DNA from: Limonium bicolor
Lineage: Eukaryota; Streptophyta; Magnoliopsida; Caryophyllales; Plumbaginaceae
NCBI GenBank assembly: GCA_023374045.1
Contig: JAIOTZ010000289.1
Coordinates: 1 to 64,000, forward strand
Reading direction: 5' to 3'
Length of the DNA stretch: 64,000 bases
The position numbers were made by a program, and so were the translations under genes. Positions 21,752-33,700 of this stretch are shown in pieces. The notes beneath the pieces are model-generated. The model ran no database searches. It was not told where the DNA came from and saw only the letters and a program-made list of their open reading frames with translations. The number at the start of each line of letters is the position of its first letter. Within the stretch, counting starts at the first letter, position 1.

Positions 21752-23163
21752 AACTTTCTCACACTTAGCTTTTGTTTGTCCTCAAGCAAATACAAAATAT
21801 GACTACTCTTAAGGGTCGTAGTATTGAAACTCGGGATCAAACAACTGCTGATGGAAAACAAGCAAAATGACAATCAAAAGAAAAGTTCTGCTACTAGCTG
21901 TAGGTTTTCGCAAACAGTGAAAAAGAGTGAAGTTAAAAGCATTGAGAAGTTAGATTATAGAAATTGAAACAGAATAGTTTGGGATCCTCCACCATTTCTT
22001 TCCTCTAACCTTTGGATGACAAGGGGTGTGAAGTAACACCCTATTCCGTGATACCTTTCAACACCACATACTCATGATCAGAATAAGCAAAAAATGAATT
22101 ACGCATTTAACTTTTCAAAGTTTATTTTCCTTAACATTCTATTCTGCCATTTGCATATTTAATTCATCCCCTCAGACTTTTCTCTTTTCACCCATGTAGC
22201 GGCTTTGGGTCTTCTATCCCAGATCACAAGACCTTAGGTAGATGGGTGATGAGGCACCCCGAAGACTTAATAACCGAATGAAGTGGCCTGTTTTGGTTCA
22301 AAAATTTTTAATTCAGATCAGCGGAGTACCTTGCCTTATCCTTTCATTCCAAACTTTCACAAAATTCCCAAGACCCCAAACTAGACCAATTCAATTTTCA
22401 TAATCAGCTAATCCACCAAATTTCAGTGAAAATAGATATAATTTGAACAAAACTAAATAAACAAACAGCCTAGAGCAGAAAGATTCTTGAGGTGGCCATC
22501 ATGCTCGTTTTCAACACTTCCAAAAATTTATTTATTTATTTATTTTTATTTTTCGGCCACTTAAAAGAGATAGTTCTTTCAAAATAAGAGGACAAACAAA
22601 AACAATGTGGCATTAAGTGCAATTGTCAATATTTAGAAAGTACCTCTACTTCCTCACACTTAAGATGAGCAATGTCCTCATTGTTCACAAATTAAAAACC
22701 AAGAAAAGGACTTTCTAAATATTGCAAACTAAGCAAGGATTTCATTCAGGACAACAATAAAAATAACCATTAAGCATTATAATTCATCGTAGGCTGAACA
22801 CAGACACTAAAATAAAGGAAAACTGAAACTCCCCTGATATCGTAGATTGAGGAAGATGCCCTTCCTCACACTTAAGATCGTGCATGGGGTAGTAGCCTTC
22901 CTCACACTTGTGTTCATGCAAGTGTCCAGCCTTGGAGAGCATCAAACACCATAAAAAGTTTTTCACCTGCACACACTCACAATTACCACAAAAACGCTAA
23001 AAGCGTTGCATTAAAAGCGCAGGCACTACTGCCACTTCAAAATAAAAAAAGGAATAAAAATAAAACTAGAAAACAAAAACAAATGTAAAGTATAAAGTTA
23101 ACCACTGGGTTGCCTCCCAGCAAGCTGCCCATCTTTATAGTCTTTGGCTAGACTCTCGCTTCA
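21752..23163 (-). other. 3' non-coding part of the Athila-derivative internal region
   Basis: Begins at the polypurine side (minus strand AGTGTGAGAAAGTT before the LTR). Blocks such as TTGTCCTCAAGC, GATCAGCGGAGTACCTTGCC and GGGTTGCCTCCCA are shared with 43291-44634 of the coding Athila element. No coding frames stand out. Confidence 0.75.
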
Positions 23164-23865
23164 TTATCCAGGATCGAAAATAAAAGTTGACAGTGGTGCC
23201 AACGGGGATATGAAGTGGCCAGCAATCAGGATTAAACCACCTGGATCAAAACAAGGTGTTACTTCAACAAATAAAATAGAAAAATAAATGCTCCATAGAA
23301 CCTGGTCCTTGAGGAGGTATTGATGGTAACGGGTCTCAAGCAGAAGACTAGGTGCTGATTGTTGTTCTTCCTCAAATTGGAGGATGTAAACATCTTCCTC
23401 GTTCAGTTGAGGCTCGACAAGGTTTTGATTATGGCAAAGTGGTGGTGGTTCTTTCTTCTCAAACTCGAGGATGTAAGCATCCTCATCTTCCCGATAAGGC
23501 ATGGAGAAAGAGGAAAGAGAACAATCTGTAGTAAGGTGTACTCCATCATGAACCGCTTTGCTCCTTGGTTTTTGCAATATTAGAACTAGCTGAGTTTTTA
23601 ACTCCGCAATTGTGTCTTCCAAATCATCAAAGAACTTCAGTTTGTTCATGTAGAAATCTTCTTCTTTAGGTTGTTCGACAACATTGTTTATGATTGTATT
23701 GTGTTGTGGAACACCTATATTCTGCAGGTAATCTGGTTGATCTGCTAACCACAATTGCTCTTGAAATTCAAGACAGTCCTCGATCTCATGAGGTCCCGTA
23801 CACCATGAGCAATATATATCTTGGGAATAATAGGAATCCCAATCGAATTCCTCCCCACTAGCCAT
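23164..23865 (-). CDS. Short ORF with Athila-type zinc knuckle in the pol-less element
   Basis: 233 codons, ATG at 23865, stop at the 23164 side. Residues 19-31 form C-x2-C-x3-H-x4-C (CSWCTGPHEIEDC); the full-length Athila Gag at 49573 has the same spacing (CSQCGDAHDYEDC). The rest is acidic, with EEDVYILQFEEEQQ and EDEDAYILEFEKKE forming an internal near-repeat, and a hydrophobic C-terminal third. There is no protease or RT. I infer a reduced Gag-like RNA-binding protein or its remnant; function is not known. It is the only long frame in the element and has no internal stop, so it may have been under selection. Confidence 0.65.
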   Translation of the reverse strand: MASGEEFDWDSYYSQDIYCSWCTGPHEIEDCLEFQEQLWLADQPDYLQNIGVPQHNTIINNVVEQPKEEDFYMNKLKFFDDLEDTIAELKTQLVLILQKPRSKAVHDGVHLTTDCSLSSFSMPYREDEDAYILEFEKKEPPPLCHNQNLVEPQLNEEDVYILQFEEEQQSAPSLLLETRYHQYLLKDQVLWSIYFSILFVEVTPCFDPGGLILIAGHFISPLAPLSTFIFDPG

Positions 23866-23939
23866 TACTAGTCAGAAATAACTAATAACAAAAATAATTG
23901 TCAATCAAATCCTTTGCCACATTTTTTTTGAATTAAATA

Positions 23940-24300
23940 AAATGAAAATTAATGCAATAAAAATTTAAAAGGACAAAAATAAATTGCAGGAATTTAAATG
24001 ACGAGGGAATTTAAATGACAGTAATTTAAATGACAGACTTTAAATAACTGGAATTTAAATAACAATTAAATAAAGAAACAGAAATTAAACAAAAAATTAA
24101 AATGCTGAAAATTAAAATGAAAAAATTAAATGACAAGGAAATTTAAATGACGATAAATAAATAACTGCAATTAAAATGGCAGAATTTAAATGACAATAAA
24201 ATAAATAGCTGGAAATTAAAATCACAATAACTGGAAATAATACGAAATTTAAATGACAGAATTAATTAAAAATAAAAATAAACAACAAAAGAAAATAACA
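23940..24300. repeat. Degenerate AATTTAAATGACAG repeats
   Basis: About 15 copies of a 14- to 17-bp unit close to GGAATTTAAATGACAG lie between the ORF start and the primer site, i.e. in the 5' leader of the element (minus strand). Confidence 0.75.
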
Positions 24301-24421
24301 AACAGAATATTAGGAACAAAAATAAAAATAGCAAACAGAATAATAAAAACACAATAAAAGAAACACAATATTATAAAATAATAAATGAATTAACCAAGGC
24401 TAGGGACTAGACAAAGTCAAG

Positions 24422-24439
24422 TCCCCGGCAACGGCGCCA
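24422..24439 (-). other. Primer-binding site (tRNA-Asp) of the Athila derivative
   Basis: Plus-strand TCCCCGGCAACGGCGCCA equals the plant tRNA-Asp 3' end over 18 bases. It lies three bases inside the right LTR (LTR starts 24443), fixing the element's minus orientation. Confidence 0.93.
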
Positions 24440-24442
24440 TTT

Positions 24443-27103
24443 TGCAAACGATTTATTTGATGTATTAAATGCTAAGAATTAATCCTAGAAATCAACAAAT
24501 CAATAGACCGTCGGGTTGCAAAAATCCCGGTCGTAGTAGTATAGCAATTTAGAAGCGACCAGGTGTCAATCCACGGGACTTGAGGTAAATAAGTCTAGCC
24601 TAAGACAGTGGGTAATTCAAAAGGGGTTGTTTTTGTTTTGGGATTTAAATAAATAACAAGAACGAGATAATTAAAATAACAGACAGGAAAATAAATAACA
24701 GATAAAATTAAGTGATAGATGATATGGATGAACGGGACTCTGGGTTCAGGTTAAAACCGTTTGATCAATTATGTGTATTGGTTAATTAAAGACAGATTGG
24801 CAAAATTCCGAATATTTTCTTAAGAGCTAAATCCTAGTCTCAGAAAAACTCGTATACCAGAAATGCGGGGTCTAGTGTAGACTCGAGCAGAAAAATATGT
24901 AAACGGATTAAGTACGAGGAATAATAATTTGCGTCTGTAGGAATAATTAATTAATCCAATCAATAATTCCACAGATATACAGATTAATTTAACCGATCTA
25001 TTTATCACTTGGTCGGATCAATATAGATTTAGTAAAGCAGTTCAATAAACTCATGACATTTATTAAAAAGCGCAAGAATAACATTAATCGTAACAATATG
25101 TAATTAATTAAAACCAGAAAATATATATTACATAATTAAAACAAATTGAAATAAACCATCCCCTAGAGTAAATCCTCTAAACCGACATAATAAATAAATA
25201 GACAGAATAAGAAATCATCTTATCTGACATCCTGATATTGCGTTGTTATTTGGACTGATAATATGTCGATTTATAGGTTGGATAATGGGTGTATGTATGA
25301 GCGGTACTGTACGGTCATGGTGATTATATGGAAATGGAATAGATGAAATGAGATAGAAATTGTGTACGATGGTGGAATGGATGGAGGCGTGAATGAATTG
25401 ATGGAGTCGGTCGTGTTCGGTTGGTGATCGGTGGTAATAAGAAGATTATGGTGTATGGTGGGCGATGATGGATGGATGAACAAGTACAAGGCGGGTGAGT
25501 ATGGTTGTGGTGGATCGATGAGCAGATGATGAATATCAAGAGAATTTGACAGAGGCGTAGGCCTCTGGCCTCCCGTGTGTTGAGTGTCGATCGATGATCT
25601 CCTTATATAGCCAACATAAATTATAGTAGCCAACCAAGTGATAAAGTGCTGTGTTGCAGCCCTGTTGCATGTCAGTGTGTGCCACCGGGAGGATCCATAT
25701 CCTCGCCAGAATAATATTTTCATCAATCATCATTCCAGCAATGAGAATATAATGCAGTCCACGTGCATGTCAAAAGATCAGCCCAAATATATCATGTGCA
25801 TATATGGCTGCCTTCCTCACGAATTTCAGATCAAATATAAAATAAGATGAAAGATCAATCAATCCCACGTTTTTTGGAAGAAACATGCTCCCCAAGAATC
25901 GAAATCCTGAACTGGTTTCTTTTGCAAGGCAGATTACAAACAAAAGATGTTCTGTTCGCAAGAAATTTGATCCCACTGAGCCAACTGTTATGCCCCTTCT
26001 GCCGGCGATCAGTAGAGACAACAGAGCATCTTTTCATTCATTGCTCTTTTACCCGCAAGATTTGGGTTAGTATACTAGATTGGTGGGGAATTTCTTTTGT
26101 CTTCCCAAAGTCGGCTAAGAGTCTGTTCTTAGCATGGCAAGGAACAGTTGGTAACAGCAGAAAATGCTCCCTCTGGTCTTCCAGCTTCTTACATACGATG
26201 GGTTTGGTATGGTATTTGAGGAACAAGTTGGTTTTTGAAGATACAGCTCCATGCTGTAGTGAAGCAGTCGACCAGATCAAGCGGCTGAGTTTTGAGTGGT
26301 GCAAGCAAGACATTCACATGCCTTCACATATAGTTTTGTCCTCTAGAAACTTATTTTGTCTCCTTTTCTCCTGATGTATTAATTTTTCTGTTGGCGAGAA
26401 TGGCCATGTGCCGGAGTATCGCCTTGTAACTGGTTTGAACCAGATATTCATCAAAAAAAAAAAAGATCAATCCCACGTGCAGCACATATGAGTAATGATA
26501 TGCCCATAATTAATCATCAATCAACTCCAAATATGTAGTGTGTGTGAGTGCTCATTCTAATCTTCATGTGCGACAGTTCACAATGAATTCATGGGCTGCG
26601 TGAAAGATCGATAATATTCACCGCTTGTCTGTTGTCCGGGCGTGACAAATGATGGAATAATGTTTGTTTCCTAAGCCCACTTGCACTCCACCGCCTCTAT
26701 GTAATAATTTGATAAAATATTAATCTCTAATCTTGACGCTGTATTTGATGTGAATAACAGGCATCAACCGTGAGTGAATTGCCAACATAAGGCAAGTAAA
26801 TTTCCATGCATTCATCAATGTCGTTCACATTGATATCATTAATCTGAGTATGATTAATGTAAAAGTGAGCAGCCGTGAGTATATATATATATATATAATA
26901 TCACCGTTTGTTGAGTTGTATTACTTATGAGATGAAGAGTGTAAATCCAAGACTTTTTCCTGCATTTGATACATAAAATGTATCAGTTCATATCAAAACA
27001 TAAATCTAAGGAAAAGCATATGATAAGTGAGAAATACAACATGAATTGTTATGAAAATAGAAAGAATTAAAGCCCTAAATATATACGTATTTCACACTTA
27101 TCA
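24443..27103 (-). repeat. Right (5') LTR of the Athila derivative, with a LINE fragment
   Basis: Pairs with 13852-21751 once guests are removed. Ends TTTCACACTTATCA before the CTAGG duplication. The LTR TATA is at 25603-25610. Confidence 0.93.
25870..26464 (+). mobile_element. 5'-truncated LINE fragment with zf-RVT region
   Basis: 595 bp with a poly-A tail (about 26453-26464) and 12-bp flanking duplications ATCAATCCCACG (25858-25869 and 26466-26477). It is present in the right LTR only; the left LTR is uninterrupted at the matching place, so it inserted after the LTR element. The frame encodes the zf-RVT domain of L1-type reverse transcriptases: NWFLLQGRLQTKDVLF, CPFCRRSVETTEHLFIHC and VWYLRNKLVFE, with the C-x2-C and H-x4-C ligands present. 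It lacks RT and endonuclease. Confidence 0.9.
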
Positions 27104-27180
27104 CTAGGATATACATTCATAATAAAATTAAATTAAAGGAGTTGAAATACATAAATAATTGCTTCATATTGTACTTACAT

Positions 27181-27960
27181 GCTAATGTGTGGCTTTATCT
27201 TGATGTCTTTTGGATTTCCGGTTTGCAGCGGATCAAGAAATAGTATCTGCGAACGATCCAGACACAACACCAGTAAAACCCAATGGCCACTGTGTAATAC
27301 CAAAACACTCACATGTCATTATAATGCATATATGCACAGATAACTACCACATTTATTCAAATTAAAATGATAAACAGAAGTTAATACTTTTGATGATAAG
27401 GTAGCATTAGATATTTCTTTTTCACTCTGATGCTGTTAACCATCGCACGTTGCAAGTAGGTCTTACACATTTTTGTATCGCACTTTAGAGCAGTGAATGA
27501 TGCTCTTTCAGGACACAAAAATCCATACTTGGTAAGGGCAAAAGATCGCATTTTGTCATGCAAAAACCTGTTCATAAATAAAAAGACATAAAATTAATTA
27601 ACATTGTTTCAGAACATCAATTTATAACTTAATTATAAAACAAAACTAATACTTATAGAATAAATGAATGCATCACTGCAACAGGCACCCAATCAAATTT
27701 TAGGATGTCCCTAACATCGGTCGTCCACATGTCGATTTCTACAATTAGTCCGTAGTGCAGAAGGTCATCTTCAAAACTGAGTAGGATAGAATTTCATCCA
27801 TCTGGGAAGTCACGGATTATATCATGCAAGCATTTCATGTTTGGCCCTAAGCGTGCATATATGGAATCATCCACCAAATTTTCTCTTTGAACAACATAGG
27901 TGGATGATTTGTATTTAGAGGATCCAATCTTTGCCTTCTTTTTCACAGGAGATGCAGATT
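27181..27960 (-). pseudogene. CACTA Ulp1 protease, N-terminal and catalytic His/Asp exons
   Basis: Minus-strand pieces: a region reading LLHYGLIVEIDMWTTDVRDI and FDWVPVAVMHSFIL (about 27660-27790), an exon with MRSFALTKYGFLCPERASF (27381-27575), and GHWVLLVLCLDRSQILFLDP (about 27230-27290), which holds the catalytic His and Asp of C48/Ulp1 peptidases. Splice sites separate them. The Cys exon follows at 13544-13664 past a 13-kb retroelement in the intron. A stop lies near 27790. The triad residues are all conserved. Confidence 0.8.
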
Positions 27961-28092
27961 TTCTTCTTAATGCCTATTTACAACCGACATTCAATACTAG
28001 TCATGAACTGAGCATCCACACATATTATATTCATATAATGAACTATAATAACTACACTAGTGGTTATGCAGTTGACATACCTTCACACACTT

Positions 28093-30059
28093 CTAAATTA
28101 GATGAATAGGCCACTGAACGAATGCACCATTTGTAGACCGCATTGTGCTGTACTCCTCCGTAGGTAAAGGGAGCGGTAGATCAGGAACCTTATAAATCAG
28201 TTCGTCCACAGAGACTCTCCCGTAATACGGCTTTAGTGGCATCCCATGGGTCACGTCATTCGGGCCTGATGAATACACCCTTTCTTCTGTGACACATATT
28301 TCTTCATTTTTGTATGGAAGCAGGAGGTTACAGTTTATCGGGTCCTACAATTTCATCAGATCAGTAGATGTTGAACTAAAAATATATAATAAAAGATATG
28401 ACAGCTAATAGAACAGTTAAAGGTATAAAAAATTACCTGTACATAAGCGTAAGGATACTGGTCATTGGAATCTACACTTGTGTACACTCCAGCAGGAGTA
28501 GCATCATCATTTCTTGGGAATGAGAGAGGATCATTATGAAAACTGGGGCAAGAAGGATTAGAAGCATGAGTAGCACCGTCATTGTTTGGGAAAGAAGGAT
28601 CAGAAGCAGGAACATATGGCTGGGATGCACGACTGCCTTGACGTAGTTCATCAATAACCTCCTTCTTCCACTGCTCTCTCATGTCATTAATGACACGCAT
28701 ATGCTGCTCGTAAGAAATTGTCTGTCCTTGACTACTCCCTTTCCTTGACCCGGGGTTACCAAAAAGTTTTCTTATCCCTATGTTAACCCCCCCCCCTAAC
28801 CCCACAACTCGGCCTGGATGATCTTTCTTTCCAAGCGCACGAGACAACTGGTCATCATGTCGATCAGGTACCCAAGTCCCTTGCGTAACTTGTTCATTCT
28901 GCTCACCCTTTATAATTAAATGTAGAAAGCATTTAATTATAAATTTTAAGATGATAAAAATAAATTTGTCAAAAAATTTGAAAGTAAATAAAAATACTTA
29001 CCATCTTATCAACAATTTCTTTCGTCTTCTAGAAGAGATATAAACGCTCTCCAGTTTTCGGGTCTTTCTTAGTACCTGATAGCTTCCAAAATGTACCCCG
29101 TAGCTGGTGCTCATCAAGAGTGCTCATATCTGATGGCAACTCTCCTTCTGCCACCCATTCAAGCACTCTTCTATTAACCCCTTTGGCACCTAACACATGA
29201 TGATATTCATTCTTCTTCGCATTCACGGATTGGGCTTCGCGGTACTCCTGTTATCAAATAAACATACAATTAAGATGACCAAAAATATACATATGTAAAT
29301 ATAAATACCTCAAAAATATATATTTATATAATAATTAATTATTTAAAAGTTAATACATACCTTTGTCTCCATTTTCTTATCATAGAACTCCTGCCACTTC
29401 TCTTTGGTTATTGGTGTGTAAATCTCCCAAGGCTGGCGTGTGTCGCCGTCCGGCCTCTTAAGCTACTTGGTGATAAACCACTTAACCAGATCATGGTAAT
29501 GATCAGAAAATTTCTTGCGCATCATTGCTTTGACCATGGTGTAGTACTCACTTTCTGCAGGTATTTGATATCGTTTCTACATATTACCATAAATGAAACA
29601 AATGTTAGTTATGGACACCTACAAATTGTATAAAAATAATACTTTAACTATTGTTTATTTACCTGTACGATCTCAAAAATCTGTTTCTTTAGTCCTTCAT
29701 CAACCTGAGGCCAGGTGAGAGTGATATCACAATACTCTCGCACAATGATGCCTAGCTCTGTAGTGAAGTATGTAGCCCATTCCCCAGTCGGCTGTAGATA
29801 CACATTAAACTGTAGTGTCTTTGATTCAATCTTTTTTTGACCTGAGAGCTTTCGTTAGACCTCGAGGTTTTACGGTCCTAGAAGGTCTAGCCTCTGTGTT
29901 CTCAGCTGGCACAGAGGCTGCCGTAATCTCATCCACGCCATTACCCCCCTCATCAGCTCGGGCCTGTGACTTGTGACCTTTCCCTCCACATATTTTCTTC
30001 TTCTTTGGTCGGGATGCCTCTGTCAAAAACTCGCCGATCGGGTCATCCATATCATCCAT
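28093..30059 (-). pseudogene. CACTA second gene, Ptta/Transposase_24 and DUF8039 region
   Basis: ATG at 30059 opens a frame with KKKKICGGKGHKSQ and ending RTVKPRGLTKALR, the usual N-terminus of plant En/Spm accessory proteins. Later exons encode KWQEFYDKKMETK (about 29370), KKNEYHHVLGAKGVNRRVLEW (29029-29226), RALGKKDHPGRVVGLGGG with a coiled-coil-like stretch after it (28356-28847), and HGMPLKPYYGRVSVDELIY (28093-28278), which is DUF8039. A stop lies near 29465 in one exon. The gene continues into the Ulp1 exons at 27181-27960, so protease and transposase-associated parts are one protein in this class. Confidence 0.8.
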
Positions 30060-30297
30060 TTAGCTATCTACAAAGATAAACAACCTTATATCAATAACAC
30101 CACAACAAATAATGTAATGAATACATAATAAGACATCGTTAATATTCCAACAAATTATTTAATGAACAAACAAACAATAAAACATATTTTTTTAATTACC
30201 TAACAACTAAACACGTCATTTATGGGTTTCAACCCATAAACACATCATTTATGGGTTTCAACCCATAAACCCTCATCGTGATCAGACCTAGTATACA

Positions 30298-30730
30298 CTA
30301 CATCGTCGGAACATCAACAATGTATGTGACAGGAATACTTGTAGAAAAAGGTGGTGTCTCATCGAACATTAATTCACCATCATCAACATCTTGATCAGCA
30401 TTAATGTTGACAAATCTTTTCCCTGGTAATACAACTGACCACCTGGAATCGATGGGATCTTCTATGTAAAATACTTGTTCACAATCCTTGGGAAATATGA
30501 ATGGATCTTGTATATGACCAAGGCGTGATAAATCAACCAAGTTAAACACATCGTGAACCCGATAACCGTTTTTGTTATCTACCCATTTGCATTTAAAAAC
30601 AACAAACTTTTGAAACTGATAATCAAGTTCCCAAATATCTTCAATGAATGCATAATACAACCTCGAGGTTGAAATCGTTGAAGCTGGATCACCTCTGGTA
30701 TACTCAGTTGTTGTTGCTTCTACTTTAACC
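30298..30730 (-). pseudogene. CACTA TNP2 gene, DUF4216 C-terminal part
   Basis: Encodes SRLYYAFIEDIWELDYQ, FKCKWVDNKNGYRVHD and FYIEDPIDSRWSVVLPGKR, standard DUF4216 landmarks, ending in a TAG at 30298-30300. The first half of the domain is at 55595-55840, now 25 kb away because a retroelement with TSD CTGCT sits between. Apparent frame upstream of 30735 reads into the LTR and is not part of the gene. Confidence 0.88.
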
Positions 30731-30735
30731 CTGCT

Positions 30736-33700
30736 TGTAACACCCCTACCGCTAATACCGTCATTACCGTCCAATCTCCTTATACATTCGTACTCACGCA
30801 GCAGATACATACTTACTCAACGGCGGGTGATACAATGTCGTTAGCCACCCACGTGACTAGCAAGGCTACTACTATACGTACAACATCGGTTTGATGGACT
30901 GGAATATCCAAGTACTACACTAATACAATACATACTCCCATTACTTACTGAGTACTACAATACTCCATTCAATACAATACTCCACAATTCAATACAAGAT
31001 AATACACTACACATACTGAGTTTACTAAGTTCCAAATACAAATACGATACCTCTTCAATTCCATGCATACTCATTAAGAGTCTAACCACTACCCATTCCT
31101 CACAACTACATACTTGCAACTTACGTAATAGTGTACCCCTTGGTACATTTCTACATTCAAGGCTACAAGCCTTATACCATTTACTACAATCTACCTTTCA
31201 ATCCTAGTAATCTAGGCATGTCCACCAGTCTCTTCTGTGACCAGGTCTGCTTCGGGTACCTGCACACTAAAAACGTTCCCCCTAGGGGGTCAGCTTATGC
31301 TGAATATGTAACCGCATACCCCGTGTACTAGCGAGGGTACGCCGACCATTTGGTCGAATACATGCCATTCATTTTGCAATACATACATACATACATACAT
31401 GCTTTCATTCACGATACTACAATACTACACAAGGTATACATACATACGCTCAGTACAATACATGCTTGGAAGACAATACAAGTCAACCAATACTTACTTA
31501 CCATCTTCCAGAATACACATACACAATACATACTCATTACATACTCAATACGCAATACGGAGATACACTTCTCCAGTTCACACAGAAGGCCCGTTAGCTT
31601 CTTTACACACCCGGGTTAATCGGGTGTTCAATACTCATTTACTCAAGGTCAATGACTTACAACAGTCAAGACCGATACACATACTATACTTACTTCTTAC
31701 TTACTTTACTCAGGTTAAGTCGGTATGACCTCCGGGCAGGGATTTAATACATCCCACCACCGGGCTTTAGGGTGGCCCACTAATCCAGGATGCTACCCAT
31801 TCAAGGGGATTGGTCCATGGAAAAGATTACAGCCAGGATTCGGATCCAACCTCTTGTGTTTCCTTATCCTCACGCGTGGCCGAAACTATATCGGACTTCT
31901 ACTTATTCCATTTTACTCAATACTCAAGTTAGGAGTTAGGTAGTTAGGAATTAGCAAAAGTCATTACACCCATACCAAGGGTTAATAATCTACACATGTA
32001 CACATCCACATATACATACACTTCATTCTCATCCATATATTTCATGAATTATACAAACTAAATGTTCAAGAGAATACAACAAGAACAATATAGTCCAAAC
32101 ACAATTAAGTGCAATAAGAGTCCGATTCGTGCATTTATCTTATTTGAGTGATCACATAAGCACACAAATCGGGGTAACCATGTTAGGATACAGAGCATGA
32201 GGAATCATAATACCATTTCGTTGATTTACTTATCGGGTGTTCCCTTGCTCCTTAGTCCATACTTGTTCCTCGAATCTTATTCTCGAACCTCTGGCTACAT
32301 GCCAAATGGTTCCATTAATTCTAAGCATTACACCGCATTCATAGCTACTACTCCCGTACTTACCCCGTTATCCCATTACTTTGGTTTAACTTAACGTTCT
32401 TATACGTTCAACTTCCTTAATTAATCCTCATACTTGTTTCCCATTTATATACTTACTCCCTTACCATTGCTACTTCATTAATGGTGTATTACGACATACA
32501 TATGCATATACGTGATTTGGCGTACACATATATACCTACATACGATTACTATAACCATATGATAAAACACTTTCTTTCTTTCTTTTTTTTTGTAAGTTTT
32601 GGGTCGTCCGACCCACAGTCAGACCCAACCTATGGGTCGGCCCATTCCAGTAAGTTTTCCGTCTTCTGAAATTGTCCCGTCCGACCCAGAACTGTTCCAT
32701 CCGACCCATACACCTATGGGTCGGACCATTCCAGTAGTTTTTAGTTCCGTGGTCTATGCCCGTCCGACCCACCGTCCTCCCCAACCTCTGGGTCGGACCG
32801 GTCCAGAACCTACCTACAGATTTTGTTTTTCACTTCTTGTCTTACCCATTTCTTCCCCAATCTTCCTACATGTAATCCCACATGTCTTAACACTAATTAA
32901 GCCCTCTAAATCACCTTAATTCATCCACCAAATCCATTACTAAATCCATCAAATAACTTACACAATTCCTCACTTCTTTTCCAACACATGTAACAGTTTT
33001 TGTTACACTTATGCTACAGATTTTAGAACTCAATTCTCCCATCCAATACTTCCTCAACCAATGCCATTCCTAGCATCCTAAATACCTTTCCAAGCAAACA
33101 CAATACCTATACCCAAGTCCAACATTCATTCTACTAAGTCTTGTACTCTCATTCCTCCTAATCCCTCCAATGAAATCCAATATCTCTTGCTACAGATTTT
33201 TACATGTCTCCTCCTCATTCTCCAATTACCAATCCATGGTCATTTAACATCTCTACTAACCCCAATACATACTTTGGTTCTCCCATTCACCAAGTCACTC
33301 TTAATACACAATTCCTACTAAATTTCGCCATAGTTCACCTATTTTCCTTACTTATCCACACATATCCTTCCTCATCAAATTCATCCCTATTCTAGCCAAA
33401 CCACCAGGGCTCTACCAGCACACATACAAAATCTTAATACACCACTACTTCTTCAATCACAATACTAATATATCATTACTTCCTCCAATAGCATACTAAT
33501 ACACATACACCATTCATTTGGCTCTAAGGCCCACAAATCCACATTTTTGCTCACAAATACTCAAACATCCACAACTACAATACTAGTACAATAGTTTAGG
33601 TACTTTTACTTGTTTACCCATTCCCATTACACTAATGCATTAAATTAAGCATTAGGAAGGAGCTCTTACCTTGAGCTTTTGATTCCTTCATTTCTTTTCC

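Larger units (their letters stand above)
13852..27103 (-). mobile_element. Non-autonomous Athila-like LTR retrotransposon
   Basis: Exact CTAGG duplications flank it (13847-13851, 27104-27108). On the minus strand the LTRs begin TGATAAGTG and end CGTTTGCA. The primer site next to the right LTR matches tRNA-Asp over 18 of 18 bases. Without its own guests each LTR is about 2.05 kb and the internal region only 2.7 kb, holding one 233-codon frame and no protease, RT or integrase. Blocks at both ends of the internal region match the coding Athila element at 41563-52910, so this looks like a pol-less derivative that relied on such a partner. Confidence 0.92.

Noticed and set aside
27900..28109. 69-codon plus-strand frame
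   Set aside because: Opposite strand of the CACTA Ulp1/Ptta gene; no domain.
31131..31728. Plus-strand frames in the giant LTR (repeat at 41334-41585)
   Set aside because: They lie in LTR DNA, run against the element orientation, and have no domain.
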